From Planococcus beigongshangi (GTDB taxonomy: Bacteria > Bacillota > Bacilli > Bacillales_A > Planococcaceae), in the NCBI RefSeq assembly GCF_016820495.1, contig NZ_JADHDU010000004.1, forward strand, positions 248,001 through 312,000: a stretch of 64,000 nucleotides of DNA, given 5' to 3'. Of this stretch, positions 49,274 to 56,822 are shown one piece after another (position 1 is the first letter of the stretch; each line of letters opens with the position of its first letter). The notes below the pieces were generated by a model, which saw only the letters and a list, made by a program, of their open reading frames with translations, was not told the DNA's origin and searched no databases. The position numbers were made by a program, and so were the translations under genes.

Positions 49274-50401
49274 TCATTTTTTTAATGTCGCCAGATTAAT
49301 GGCTGCCGCGCTCAGAAGCAATACGCCGCTGGTGACGAAACCCTGGTCGGCAGTCAGCGCCAAAGCACCGGTGAAGGAAGAGCCTGCCACAACGCCGATC
49401 GAGAAGAAAGCGTAAAAATAACCGTAGGCCCTGCCGCGGGAGCGTTCTGTAGTGGCATCGATCAACAGCGAGTTGATGGATGGGAATAATAAGGCAAAGC
49501 CGATGCCGTAGCAGATCATGCTCACATACAGCAGCGGGGCGGCTGAAACGGCGCTCAATAAAAAGAGTGAGCTGCCCATGACGGAAAAGCCTGCGATTAA
49601 GGTATAGACAGGTTTCACCCGATCAAAAAGGCGGTTGACCGGCAACAGGAAAATCAGAATGGCGGTGATGCCGAAAACACTCAGCAGCAATCCGCTCATT
49701 TCCGAAGGCAATTCGAGCAAATCGACTTTCAGCGGCAGCATATAAGCAAGGACGCCCTGGGAAAACATCAGGAAAAAAGCGCCCATGAATGCCCGCAATA
49801 ATCCAGGATTTCGCCGGATCATCATGAAGGAGAGGGGTCCAGCAGGCAGTTTTTTTCCGCTTTTCACATTTCGGTTCAACAGGAAAAAAGAAAAAACCCC
49901 AAGGATCAGCAGCATCACTCCTGTAATCGCCATGGTCTCCGGAACACCCGAACGGCTTGCAGATATCGCTCCATATGCAGGTCCGATGATTGCAGCCAAG
50001 CCCACAAATGCTCCTGAAACTGCCGCCCCTTTTCCGCGGCGGTTCTGTTCTGTGCGGTTGGCCAGATAGGTGAATGCGGCAGGAATGATCAATCCCGCGG
50101 CTAACCCATGGAGGAAACGGACGATCAGAAGGCTGTATGGATCTTCAGCGAATGAATAAGTGAAAAGAAACAACGCTGTCAACACCAGTCCGGTGACCAG
50201 AATGGCGAACGGCCCTTTCCTGTCGGAAAAAACACCGGATAGGATATTGCCGAATGTATTCGACAGCGAATACATCCCGACCGCGAGCCCCGCCAAAAAT
50301 GGAGTGGCCTGCAGCTCGACTGCAAATGGGCTGATGATCGGCAATTGGGCAAATAAATCGAAGAACGAGAAAAAGATGATGAGATAAATAAAGATATGCA
50401 C
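49274..50401 (-). CDS. MFS transporter, drug:proton antiporter-like
   Basis: Major facilitator of 375 residues with about twelve membrane segments. GNILSGVFSDRKGPFAILVT is the loop between helices 2 and 3 (G-x3-D-R-x-G style), and LLIVRFLHGLAAGLIIPAAF resembles motif B/C of exporters. The second half contains INSLLIDATTERSRGRAYGY. Substrate not determinable; drug or metabolite export is the usual role. The GTG/ATG choice near 50401 is not supported by a strong ribosome site. It shares a terminator with the YtxH gene. Confidence 0.8.
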   Translation of the reverse strand: MHIFIYLIIFFSFFDLFAQLPIISPFAVELQATPFLAGLAVGMYSLSNTFGNILSGVFSDRKGPFAILVTGLVLTALFLFTYSFAEDPYSLLIVRFLHGLAAGLIIPAAFTYLANRTEQNRRGKGAAVSGAFVGLAAIIGPAYGAISASRSGVPETMAITGVMLLILGVFSFFLLNRNVKSGKKLPAGPLSFMMIRRNPGLLRAFMGAFFLMFSQGVLAYMLPLKVDLLELPSEMSGLLLSVFGITAILIFLLPVNRLFDRVKPVYTLIAGFSVMGSSLFLLSAVSAAPLLYVSMICYGIGFALLFPSINSLLIDATTERSRGRAYGYFYAFFSIGVVAGSSFTGALALTADQGFVTSGVLLLSAAAINLATLKK

Positions 50402-50497
50402 TGCGCATCCCCATTCCCTGGAAATAATAAAAAGTTTATGGATTAAGAGTTCCTGATTAAAGGGTATTATAGAAATAATGAAGTTTGACTAAATAAG

Positions 50498-50612
50498 TCG
50501 CTTCGGCGCTTTGGACAGAGCAAAGATTATGCTCCTGCGCACAGCTCGTCGCAATGGTATTAGCCGTGGAAGGCACGGCTAATACCTTCGGAGCTGTTTT
50601 GCGGAATAGCTA
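50498..50612 (+). repeat. Dispersed repeat family A, copy 3 (short)
   Basis: Starts with TCGCTTCGGCGCTTTGGAC and ends with GAGCTGTTTTGCGGAATAG, the same ends as the 54003-54372 copy. In the middle GTATTAGCCGTG and CACGGCTAATAC form a perfect 12-base inverted repeat (50558-50583), not present in the other copies. It fills most of the 262-base gap before the lipid kinase gene. Confidence 0.65.
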
Positions 50613-50663
50613 TTTTTAAAAATATTATTCACCTACTACATTATATCATTTGGAGGTTAGAAG

Positions 50664-51569
50664 ATGAAAAAGGCCATGTTCATCCTGAATCCCTCGGCAG
50701 GAAAAGAAAAAGCTGCTGATTACAAGGGAAATGTAGAAGAAACACTTAAAGAAATGGGTTATACTGTCGATACTAGAGAGACAGAGAAACAAATGGACGC
50801 CACTCGCTTTGCGAAAGAAGCCTGTGAGGAGAAATACGACTTCGTCGTTGCCATGGGAGGGGACGGAACGATAAACGAAGCTGTATCAGGTCTGGCCGAA
50901 CAGCCGCATCAGCCTTTGTTTTCTTTGATCCCATTGGGGACGGTCAATGATTTCGCCCGTGCACTTGGAATTTCCCTGGATCCTGAAGAAGCGATTGCCG
51001 CATTGAAAAAAGGGACTGAGAAAAAGGTCGATATCGCCAAAGTGGGCGATTATTATTTCATGAACATTTTGGCCATCGGGGATGTGGCGGAATCCACATC
51101 AGCAGTATCCCCTGAACAGAAAACACGTCTGGGTGCACTCGCCTATTTCATAGAAGGGATCAAAGCGATCACTTCGGATCAGGAAACGCATTTCGAAATT
51201 GAGCATGACCACGGTGTCTGGGAAGGGGATGCGAAACTGGTTCTCGTCGCTTTAACAAATTCCGTAGGCGGTTTTGAAAAATTGGCGCCTGAGGCATTGA
51301 CGGATGACGGGCTGCTGCATCTGTTTATCGTGGAACACGCGAAACTCGCTGGTTTTGTCAGAATGGCGGGAGCTTTGTGGAGAGGGAAACTGGAAGAGGA
51401 CCCTGCGGTGGAAGCAATCCATACAACAAAAGTGGTCATAAAAACAAAAGAACCGCTGGTCTGTAATATAGACGGAGACGAAGGCTGTGCGACGCCGTTT
51501 AAAATCGAAGTGCTGCCGCGTCATATCAGAGCGCTTATCCCGCCGGAAAAAGAAGAACTCCAGGAGTAA
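50664..51569 (+). CDS. Diacylglycerol kinase-family lipid kinase
   Basis: About 301 residues, DagK/YegS fold. FILNPSAGKEKA, the nucleotide loop VVAMGGDGTINEAVSGL, and PLGTVNDFARALGI are the family motifs; NIDGDEG near the end carries catalytic acidic residues. Such enzymes phosphorylate diacylglycerol or related lipids, in Gram-positive cells to recycle diacylglycerol from lipoteichoic acid synthesis. It could be DagK or its paralogue YtlR; I cannot choose. ATTTGGAGGTTAGAAG precedes the ATG. Confidence 0.9.
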   Translation: MKKAMFILNPSAGKEKAADYKGNVEETLKEMGYTVDTRETEKQMDATRFAKEACEEKYDFVVAMGGDGTINEAVSGLAEQPHQPLFSLIPLGTVNDFARALGISLDPEEAIAALKKGTEKKVDIAKVGDYYFMNILAIGDVAESTSAVSPEQKTRLGALAYFIEGIKAITSDQETHFEIEHDHGVWEGDAKLVLVALTNSVGGFEKLAPEALTDDGLLHLFIVEHAKLAGFVRMAGALWRGKLEEDPAVEAIHTTKVVIKTKEPLVCNIDGDEGCATPFKIEVLPRHIRALIPPEKEELQE

Positions 51570-51642
51570 AAGTGGCTTGCATATTAAGTGGTAAAGAAGT
51601 ATTGCATTGCAGAAATATTAAAACTTCATTACTTTTAAAGAA

Positions 51643-51666
51643 AATTAGTGATTTTTTACACTAATT
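51643..51666. promoter_or_regulatory. Inverted repeat upstream of the AraC regulator
   Basis: AATTAGTG and CACTAATT pair perfectly around ATTTTTTA. No T run follows, so it is more likely an operator or mRNA hairpin than a terminator. Confidence 0.35.
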
Positions 51667-51852
51667 GCGGTATATTTAGTATACATTTAGGGAAGATATT
51701 TCCTAATGAATTTATCATTGGGAAATAGGTAATGGACCATAATGCTTAAAGAAGGTTAAATTCTGCAAGCAAAACTGTGTTCTTATTTATTGTTTCAGTA
51801 TATAGTTGGTAAAGTGAGTGCAAAAACTTGTGAAAAGAAAGACGGGGAAAAG

Positions 51853-52638
51853 ATGAATATTATTGCTGTGCCTACAATTCAAGAAACGATTTCCAAAATT
51901 TTCATGGCTGAAAGTGAGAACCTCAACCAATATGATGGTTTGGAAAAGTTTTACGAAACCGAAACCCAATTAATTTATGAAATCCATCATTTGGAAAAAG
52001 ACAAAGCGAAAGAAACCCTTCGTGCTTTGATCGATATGATTTCCTTGCACGCAGGGAAAGACACAATTCGGGCAATCCGAAACTATTACATAGTTCTTTC
52101 TTCCGTGATGGCACGGAAGCTATTTGAAATGCGCGTGCCGCCGAAAAAAGCATTTGCATTTAATAACGCATGCATCGAACTTGTGGACAATCGTATGAGC
52201 GATTCCGAGTTCCTGTATGTAGCAGACGAATTGATCGAGTTTTTCATTTCCGTCATATCAGAACGCAAACAGCCTTCATTTGGCCACCAGACGGTCAATA
52301 AAGTTGTCATGTTCATCAATGATGAAGTGGAACGCGATCTGTCAGTGGAAGATGTGGCGAAACATTTCCATATCTCAACCAGCCACTTGTCGCGGATTTT
52401 CCGTGAACACGCAGGCATTACGCTGGTGGAATACTTGAATGTGCGCCGTGTTGAAGAATCTCAACATTATCTTCGCCATTCAGATAAAGGGATTTCAGAA
52501 ATCTCGAAGCAATTCCATTTCTGTAATCAAAGCTACTTCACACGCATCTTCAAGAAATATACGACGGTGACGCCGAAACAATTCCGCGACAGCCAGCATA
52601 TTCCTTATTTCAGATATACATTGCCGAACGCTAAGTAG
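51853..52638 (+). CDS. AraC-family transcription regulator
   Basis: About 261 residues. The C-terminal 100 residues carry the double helix-turn-helix: DLSVEDVAKHFHISTSHLSR with IFREHAGITLVEYLNVRRVE, then GISEISKQFHFCNQSYFTRI with FKKYTTVTPKQFRDS. The N-terminal 150 residues are helical and show no known sensor motif. Target genes are unknown; no operon partner is present. ATG 51853 follows GGGGAAAAG; a longer frame starts at 51790 but lacks a ribosome site. A terminator overlaps its end. Confidence 0.87.
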   Translation: MNIIAVPTIQETISKIFMAESENLNQYDGLEKFYETETQLIYEIHHLEKDKAKETLRALIDMISLHAGKDTIRAIRNYYIVLSSVMARKLFEMRVPPKKAFAFNNACIELVDNRMSDSEFLYVADELIEFFISVISERKQPSFGHQTVNKVVMFINDEVERDLSVEDVAKHFHISTSHLSRIFREHAGITLVEYLNVRRVEESQHYLRHSDKGISEISKQFHFCNQSYFTRIFKKYTTVTPKQFRDSQHIPYFRYTLPNAK

Positions 52639-52663
52639 GGAGAAGAAATTCTCCCTTTTTTTT
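52638..52663 (+). terminator. Terminator after the AraC regulator
   Basis: GGGAGAA pairs with TTCTCCC around GAAA, then eight T. Confidence 0.88.
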
Positions 52664-52680
52664 ATGGAGATTTTAGGATG

Positions 52681-52730
52681 TCTTACGCTTGTCGGAGCTG
52701 AACGGCCGTTTCTGCTTTTCCTGTGCCACA
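52681..52730 (+). repeat. Dispersed repeat family B, copy 2 (short form)
   Basis: About 37 of 50 positions match 30011-30060, with the shared core ACGGCCGTT followed by GCTTTTC. Both copies follow a terminator. Confidence 0.6.
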
Positions 52731-52778
52731 TTCCTGTCAAATCCTTTACGGAATCTTTCTGCATTTATTTTCAGCGGT

Positions 52779-52808
52779 TTGAAATGTGACCTGCGTATGC
52801 GGTATACT
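52779..52808 (+). promoter_or_regulatory. Promoter of the yidC gene
   Basis: TTGAAA (52779-52784) and TATACT (52803-52808) are 18 bases apart. Confidence 0.6.
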
Positions 52809-52841
52809 TCTTTATAGTTTAAAAAGGTGAAGGTGACTAAT

Positions 52842-53627
52842 TTGAAAAAGAAATTGATATTGATGTCGATGCTGGCAACAGCTGTGCTATTCCTGAGCGG
52901 CTGTGCGGCTGTACAGAACAAGGAAGGTTTCTTCTACACCATTTTTGTTGCACCCTTCGACTTTTCCCTTGATTATTTAGGTAATCTTTTCGGCGGCAGC
53001 TACGGACTTGCCATTGTGGCGATCACGGTCATAATCCGTCTGGTCTTGATGCCGTTCATGCTGCGTACATATAAGCGCCAGCAGGGGATGAAAGTCAAAA
53101 TGGATGCAATGCGCCCTGAAATGGAAGATATCCAGAAACGTCTGAAAGAAACAAAAGACAAAGAAGAACAGATGAAACTTCAGCAGGAAATGATGGGACT
53201 TTACAAAAAACATGAAGTCAATCCCTTGAATATGGGCTGTTTGCCGGTCATCATCCAAATGCCGATCGTCATGGGTCTGTATTTTGCGATCCTGTATTCA
53301 CCGGAAGTGCGGACGCACGAATTCCTATGGTTCAACTTAGGGGAACCGGATATCGCGATGACACTGATAGCGGGTGCTGTGTATTTCTTCCAGGCAAAAA
53401 TCTCACTTTGGACGATGCCTGAACAGCAGCAGAAGCAGATGAAGCTATTCATCTACATCTCGCCGATCATGATCATGTTCATCTCCTTTACTTCGATGGC
53501 GGCACTGCCGGTTTATTGGGCAGTCGGAGGGATCCTCCTGATCATCCAAACATTCATCGGACGTAAATTCTATTCGAATCATCCGGAAAAAGCTCTGGAA
53601 GCGGTAGAAGCAGAAGAGAAAAAATAA
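52842..53627 (+). CDS. yidC: Membrane protein insertase YidC/SpoIIIJ family lipoprotein
   Basis: About 261 residues. The signal peptide ends in LFLSGC with a lipidated cysteine, then five membrane segments follow in the Gram-positive YidC order. The conserved Arg of the hydrophilic groove is in VIIRLVLMPF; the cytoplasmic hairpin with KLQQEMMGLYKKHEVNPLNM follows. It inserts membrane proteins alone or with Sec. Bacilli usually have two copies (SpoIIIJ and YqjG/YidC2); which this is cannot be told without rnpA or jag nearby. The start is TTG 52842 after AAGGTGACTAAT. Confidence 0.9.
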   Translation: MKKKLILMSMLATAVLFLSGCAAVQNKEGFFYTIFVAPFDFSLDYLGNLFGGSYGLAIVAITVIIRLVLMPFMLRTYKRQQGMKVKMDAMRPEMEDIQKRLKETKDKEEQMKLQQEMMGLYKKHEVNPLNMGCLPVIIQMPIVMGLYFAILYSPEVRTHEFLWFNLGEPDIAMTLIAGAVYFFQAKISLWTMPEQQQKQMKLFIYISPIMIMFISFTSMAALPVYWAVGGILLIIQTFIGRKFYSNHPEKALEAVEAEEKK

Positions 53628-53636
53628 TGGAAGTCT

Positions 53637-53664
53637 GCCGGCAGCGTATGCCGGCTTTCTTTTT
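53637..53664 (+). terminator. Terminator after yidC
   Basis: GCCGGC pairs with GCCGGC around AGCGTAT, followed by a T-rich run that contains one C. The short stem may let part of the transcription continue into the next small gene. Confidence 0.7.
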
Positions 53665-53678
53665 GAGGAGTGGGAAAG

Positions 53679-53924
53679 TTGAATTCAAAAATGATGCAGG
53701 GAATTGCAATCGCCGTGTTGAGTATAGCGGCAGTAGTCTTTCTGTTTATGGGGTATATGGATATCGCGGTTCTTTTCATGACGGTCCTGTTCGTCTTGAC
53801 GAATATGTTCAGGTATCGCCAGATGAAAGCGCAGGGTATGGATCGTGAAGCGAAATGGATGAGGGGGATGGCTGTCATCTTCGGCATCCTGTTCTTCGTG
53901 GTACTGGGAACGATTATAATCTAA
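53679..53924 (+). CDS. Small two-span membrane protein of unknown function
   Basis: About 81 residues with three hydrophobic stretches: GIAIAVLSIAAVVFLFMGY, IAVLFMTVLFVLTNMF and VIFGILFFVVLGTIII, separated by a basic loop RYRQMKAQGMDREAKWMRG. I do not recognise a family. The start is TTG 53679, eight bases after GAGGAG; GTG 53670 overlaps that site. It lies 51 bases after yidC, with only a weak terminator between, so it may be partly cotranscribed. Confidence 0.7.
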   Translation: MNSKMMQGIAIAVLSIAAVVFLFMGYMDIAVLFMTVLFVLTNMFRYRQMKAQGMDREAKWMRGMAVIFGILFFVVLGTIII

Positions 53925-53931
53925 TCAAATC

Positions 53932-53972
53932 AAAAACAGCGGAGCTCATATAAAAAGGGCTGCGCTGTTTTT
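53932..53972 (+). terminator. Terminator after the small membrane protein gene
   Basis: AAAAACAGCG pairs with CGCTGTTTTT, with some extra pairing of GGAGCTC and GGGCTG inside. Confidence 0.8.
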
Positions 53973-54002
53973 ATATAAAATGAATTAAAGAAACGACATT
54001 TA

Positions 54003-54372
54003 TATTTCGCTTTGGCGCTATGGACCGGGTTCCCACAATAAGCCGAGAAGAACACTCGTCTTATTGCTCCACCCAGTCCTGTGCCGCGCCTTCGCTTAGG
54101 TCCACTTCTAGAGTTGGAGTGAAGCAGCAAAGACTTCCTTCAGTTTCAGCGCAGCGTTGTGCACCCACTCGGACGAGGGTCCGAGTTCGCTTATGGAAAC
54201 CACTTCAGCTCGAGAAGAATTTCTAAGATATGGAGCAAAACAGCGAAGCCTCCTGCGACGAAGCTAGCGCAGCGATCCAACGCCCCACCATGTCTCGAAG
54301 CTAGCGTTAGCGATGCAGAGCCAGGAGCACGGGTTTATGGAAAGCGAAGCTGTTTTGTGGAATATCGATTAC
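54003..54372 (+). repeat. Dispersed repeat family A, copy 4 (longest)
   Basis: A 370-base gene-free element. Its left part starts TATTTCGCTTTGGCGCTATG and contains CAGTTTCAGCGCAGCGTTG; its right part starts GATATGGAGCAAAACAGCG and ends AAGCTGTTTTGTGGAATAT. The right part is bounded by the inverted repeats CAAAACAGC (54236-54244) and GCTGTTTTG (54349-54357). GCTAGCG appears several times inside. Other copies correspond to the whole (45058-45240), to the ends only (50498-50612) or to the right part (5316-5395). Confidence 0.7.
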
Positions 54373-54420
54373 TATCAAACCTTTATTTCAACTCATCTAT
54401 TATATTTTCCTGAAGTCTTC

Positions 54421-54534
54421 TTAAGCAGAAGCCGAGGTATTGTTTGATTGACGTTCATCCTGTTCGCATTCTTCAAGCAATACATCCAGCTGGTCGAGCA
54501 AGCTGATAAGATCGCTCTGTGAAATTTGTTTCAT
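54421..54534 (-). CDS. Small acidic protein of unknown function
   Basis: A 37-residue frame that starts MKQISQSDLISLLDQLDVLL and continues with an acidic then polar tail. AAGGAG lies eleven bases before the ATG. The first half would form one amphipathic helix. It lies 75 bases downstream of the MFS gene on the same strand, so it may share its transcript. It resembles the small Spo0E-type proteins only in size; their SQELD motif is absent. I do not recognise it. Confidence 0.5.
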   Translation of the reverse strand: MKQISQSDLISLLDQLDVLLEECEQDERQSNNTSASA

Positions 54535-54609
54535 CTTTTGTCCATCTCCTTGTAGCGTATTACCCAGTTATTCGTCAGGCAGCAGCTCTTTTCGGGGGTG
54601 GGACAAAAT

Positions 54610-55761
54610 TTAATAAGAAAATTTCTTTCTTGTCAGCAACACGAGAATAATTGCCGGGAACGAGAAAGCGATCATCCCAAGGAATGACAGGCCAGGCGAT
54701 ATTTCGTAAAGGAAACCACCGATGAATGTCAGCAATGCGACACTCAGGCTCATGGCAATTGCGGCATACATCCCCTGTGCAGCGGGTATATGCAGTGGAT
54801 CGAGCTTTTTGAAAATGTAACGGATAAAAGCATAATGGGCGATACCGAATGAAAGGGCGTGCAGCGCCTGTGAAAAGATGAAGACCCACACCGATGGAAA
54901 CAGGAAAATCAGGACCCAGCGCAGTGTCGAGCCGATGCCCGCCAGGATGAACATGGATGAAACGCTCCATTTATCAAACCATGTATCGGCTTTCGCAAAA
55001 ATGACGATTTCAAAAATGATGGCGACATTCAGGATGAGGCCGATGTAGAAAGCACCTACGCCGATATCCTGCAAATAGATGAAGCCATAGTTGTAATAAG
55101 CGGCGTGTGCGCCCTGCAACAGGATGGACACCAGCAGCACAGTCAGGAACGCCTTTGATCGGAGCAGTTCTTTGACAGCCCCTTTGCTTGCTTTATTTTT
55201 CGGCTCAGGTTTTACCGACAGCGGGGCGGGTGAAACAGTCGACAGGGTAATGGCCATGAACAGCAGCCCAGCTATCATTACCCAGAGAATCGCCGCTTCC
55301 AGCCAAATGGAAGTTGCGATGCCGACAATCAGCACAGCGACCATGTAGCCGACTGAGCCGAATGACCGGCTTTTCCCGTAATGGATGCGGTCCGTCTGCA
55401 TCAATACGGTCGCACCGCTTTCCATAGCCGGTAAAATGTTCGGATACGTCAAACTGAAGATAAATGTGATGGCAAATAAGGATACATAAGAATTTGCCGG
55501 TATGTACAGCGCCATGCTGACGAGTGAAGCAAAAGCGAGAATCTGCATGAGGCGTCCGAGTGAGAACAGCCTGGTCAGCATCGGAAAAAACAGGAGCGTC
55601 GACAGGGAACGTGCAATCATGCCGGCGCCCATGATGATGCTGGCTGCTGAGACGCTGAGCCCTTTATCGTTTGTCAGCCAGCCCGTCCAATATGGAAGAA
55701 ATATGCCCCAGGTGAAGAAGAAGGCGAAAAAGTTGAGTGACAGCCATTTTTGATTGTTCAT
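54610..55761 (-). CDS. MFS transporter, nucleoside/3-phenylpropionate symporter-like
   Basis: Membrane carrier of about 383 residues with twelve segments, of the MFS_1-like group that includes HcaT and Bacillus YwbF. NFFAFFFTWGIFLPYWTGWL is the typical first helix, RSFGSVGYMVAVLIVGIATS follows helix 4 and SQALHALSFGIAHYAFIRYI belongs to the second half. The substrate is not known. ATG 55761 follows AGAGGTAACGAT; ATG 55779 is an alternative. The gene is divergent from the VanY-type gene. Confidence 0.82.
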   Translation of the reverse strand: MNNQKWLSLNFFAFFFTWGIFLPYWTGWLTNDKGLSVSAASIIMGAGMIARSLSTLLFFPMLTRLFSLGRLMQILAFASLVSMALYIPANSYVSLFAITFIFSLTYPNILPAMESGATVLMQTDRIHYGKSRSFGSVGYMVAVLIVGIATSIWLEAAILWVMIAGLLFMAITLSTVSPAPLSVKPEPKNKASKGAVKELLRSKAFLTVLLVSILLQGAHAAYYNYGFIYLQDIGVGAFYIGLILNVAIIFEIVIFAKADTWFDKWSVSSMFILAGIGSTLRWVLIFLFPSVWVFIFSQALHALSFGIAHYAFIRYIFKKLDPLHIPAAQGMYAAIAMSLSVALLTFIGGFLYEISPGLSFLGMIAFSFPAIILVLLTRKKFSY

Positions 55762-55880
55762 ATCGTTACCTCTAATCATTCAAAGTCCTTTCCAGTATAT
55801 CCAATGTTCATGGTTTTAGGGGGAATTTAACGCATAAAAGTGTTAGAATGAGATAGAACTTGAGAGAAAGAAGGAGAACT

Positions 55881-56765
55881 ATGCAGTCCCGTTATGCACT
55901 TAATAATAACAACAAGAAAAAGTCTTATATAAAATGGATTCTGATCATCGGAGCCTTGCTGATAGCGGGAGCCGCCGCTTTCTGGCTGTACCTTCACGAT
56001 TGGGATGCAGAGCGGAGCTGGGATGCGCTCACTGAAGAGATCAACCAGCTGGCCTCACCTGAACCTGCGGGGGAAGGGGAAAAGCAGATCGAAGAAGTGC
56101 AAGAGGAATCGGTCGTAATTCCTGAAGAAAAAGAAGATGTTGTAACAGACAACCTGCCGGTGATACCGGAGGCGGATGATGAGGAACTGGAAGAGGCGGT
56201 CAAAGATGCGACCGTTTATCCGGATTCCATCGAGTTACCGGAAGAACCGACTTTTATCAATGGCATCCTGATTGCCAATAAACAGAATCCGCTGCCATCC
56301 GACTACGCACCGGGAGTCGATCCGGAAGCGAAAAGCTCGTTTGATGCGATGCGGGAGGAAGCGTTGAAATCGGATATCGATCTGATTGCATTCAGCACAT
56401 TCCGTGACTTCAACCGCCAACAGGAATTATACGAAGGCTACGTGGAAAAAGATGGCGTGGAAAAAGCGGATCGCTACAGTGCCCGCCCCGGATTTTCAGA
56501 ACATCAGACCGGCCTGGCGTTCGATATCGGTGAAACGGGTGAGGAACAGCACTGGGCCGCTGCCAGTTTCGGCGAAACGGAAGGCGGAAAATGGCTGGCT
56601 GAAAATGCCCACCGTTTCGGATTTATCCTGCGATATCCGGAAGGCAAGGAACAGCTGACAGGATATATGCATGAATCCTGGCATTTCCGCTATGTCGGAA
56701 AAGGTGCGGCAACGGAGATTTATGAAGCTGATATCACGCTGGAAGAATACTTGGAAGTGGATTGA
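55881..56765 (+). CDS. D-alanyl-D-alanine carboxypeptidase, VanY/M15 family
   Basis: About 294 residues. A basic start and one membrane anchor (WILIIGALLIAGAAAFWLYL) are followed by a long acidic linker rich in Glu (residues 55-115), which should span the wall region. The M15 peptidase domain carries the zinc ligands in SEHQTGLAFDIG and HESWHFRYVG. It trims the last D-Ala of peptidoglycan stem peptides outside the cell. No van regulatory genes are nearby, so vancomycin resistance is not implied. ATG 55881 follows AAGGAGAACT. Confidence 0.9.
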   Translation: MQSRYALNNNNKKKSYIKWILIIGALLIAGAAAFWLYLHDWDAERSWDALTEEINQLASPEPAGEGEKQIEEVQEESVVIPEEKEDVVTDNLPVIPEADDEELEEAVKDATVYPDSIELPEEPTFINGILIANKQNPLPSDYAPGVDPEAKSSFDAMREEALKSDIDLIAFSTFRDFNRQQELYEGYVEKDGVEKADRYSARPGFSEHQTGLAFDIGETGEEQHWAAASFGETEGGKWLAENAHRFGFILRYPEGKEQLTGYMHESWHFRYVGKGAATEIYEADITLEEYLEVD

Positions 56766-56766
56766 A

Positions 56767-56822
56767 AACAATAAGGCGCCCCGGAGAAAACAATGCTTTC
56801 TCCGGGGCGCCTTATTGTTATT
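56767..56822. terminator. Bidirectional terminator with a 23-base perfect stem
   Basis: The bases 56767-56789 pair with 56797-56819 without a mismatch; the core is GGCGCCCCGGAGAAA with TTTCTCCGGGGCGCC, and both arms end in A/T-rich sequence. It separates the convergent VanY and cls genes. Confidence 0.92.

Noticed and set aside
50452-50475. SigB-like GGGTAT before repeat copy 3
   Set aside because: The -35 partner is either too far away or poor, and the next gene starts about 190 bases downstream.
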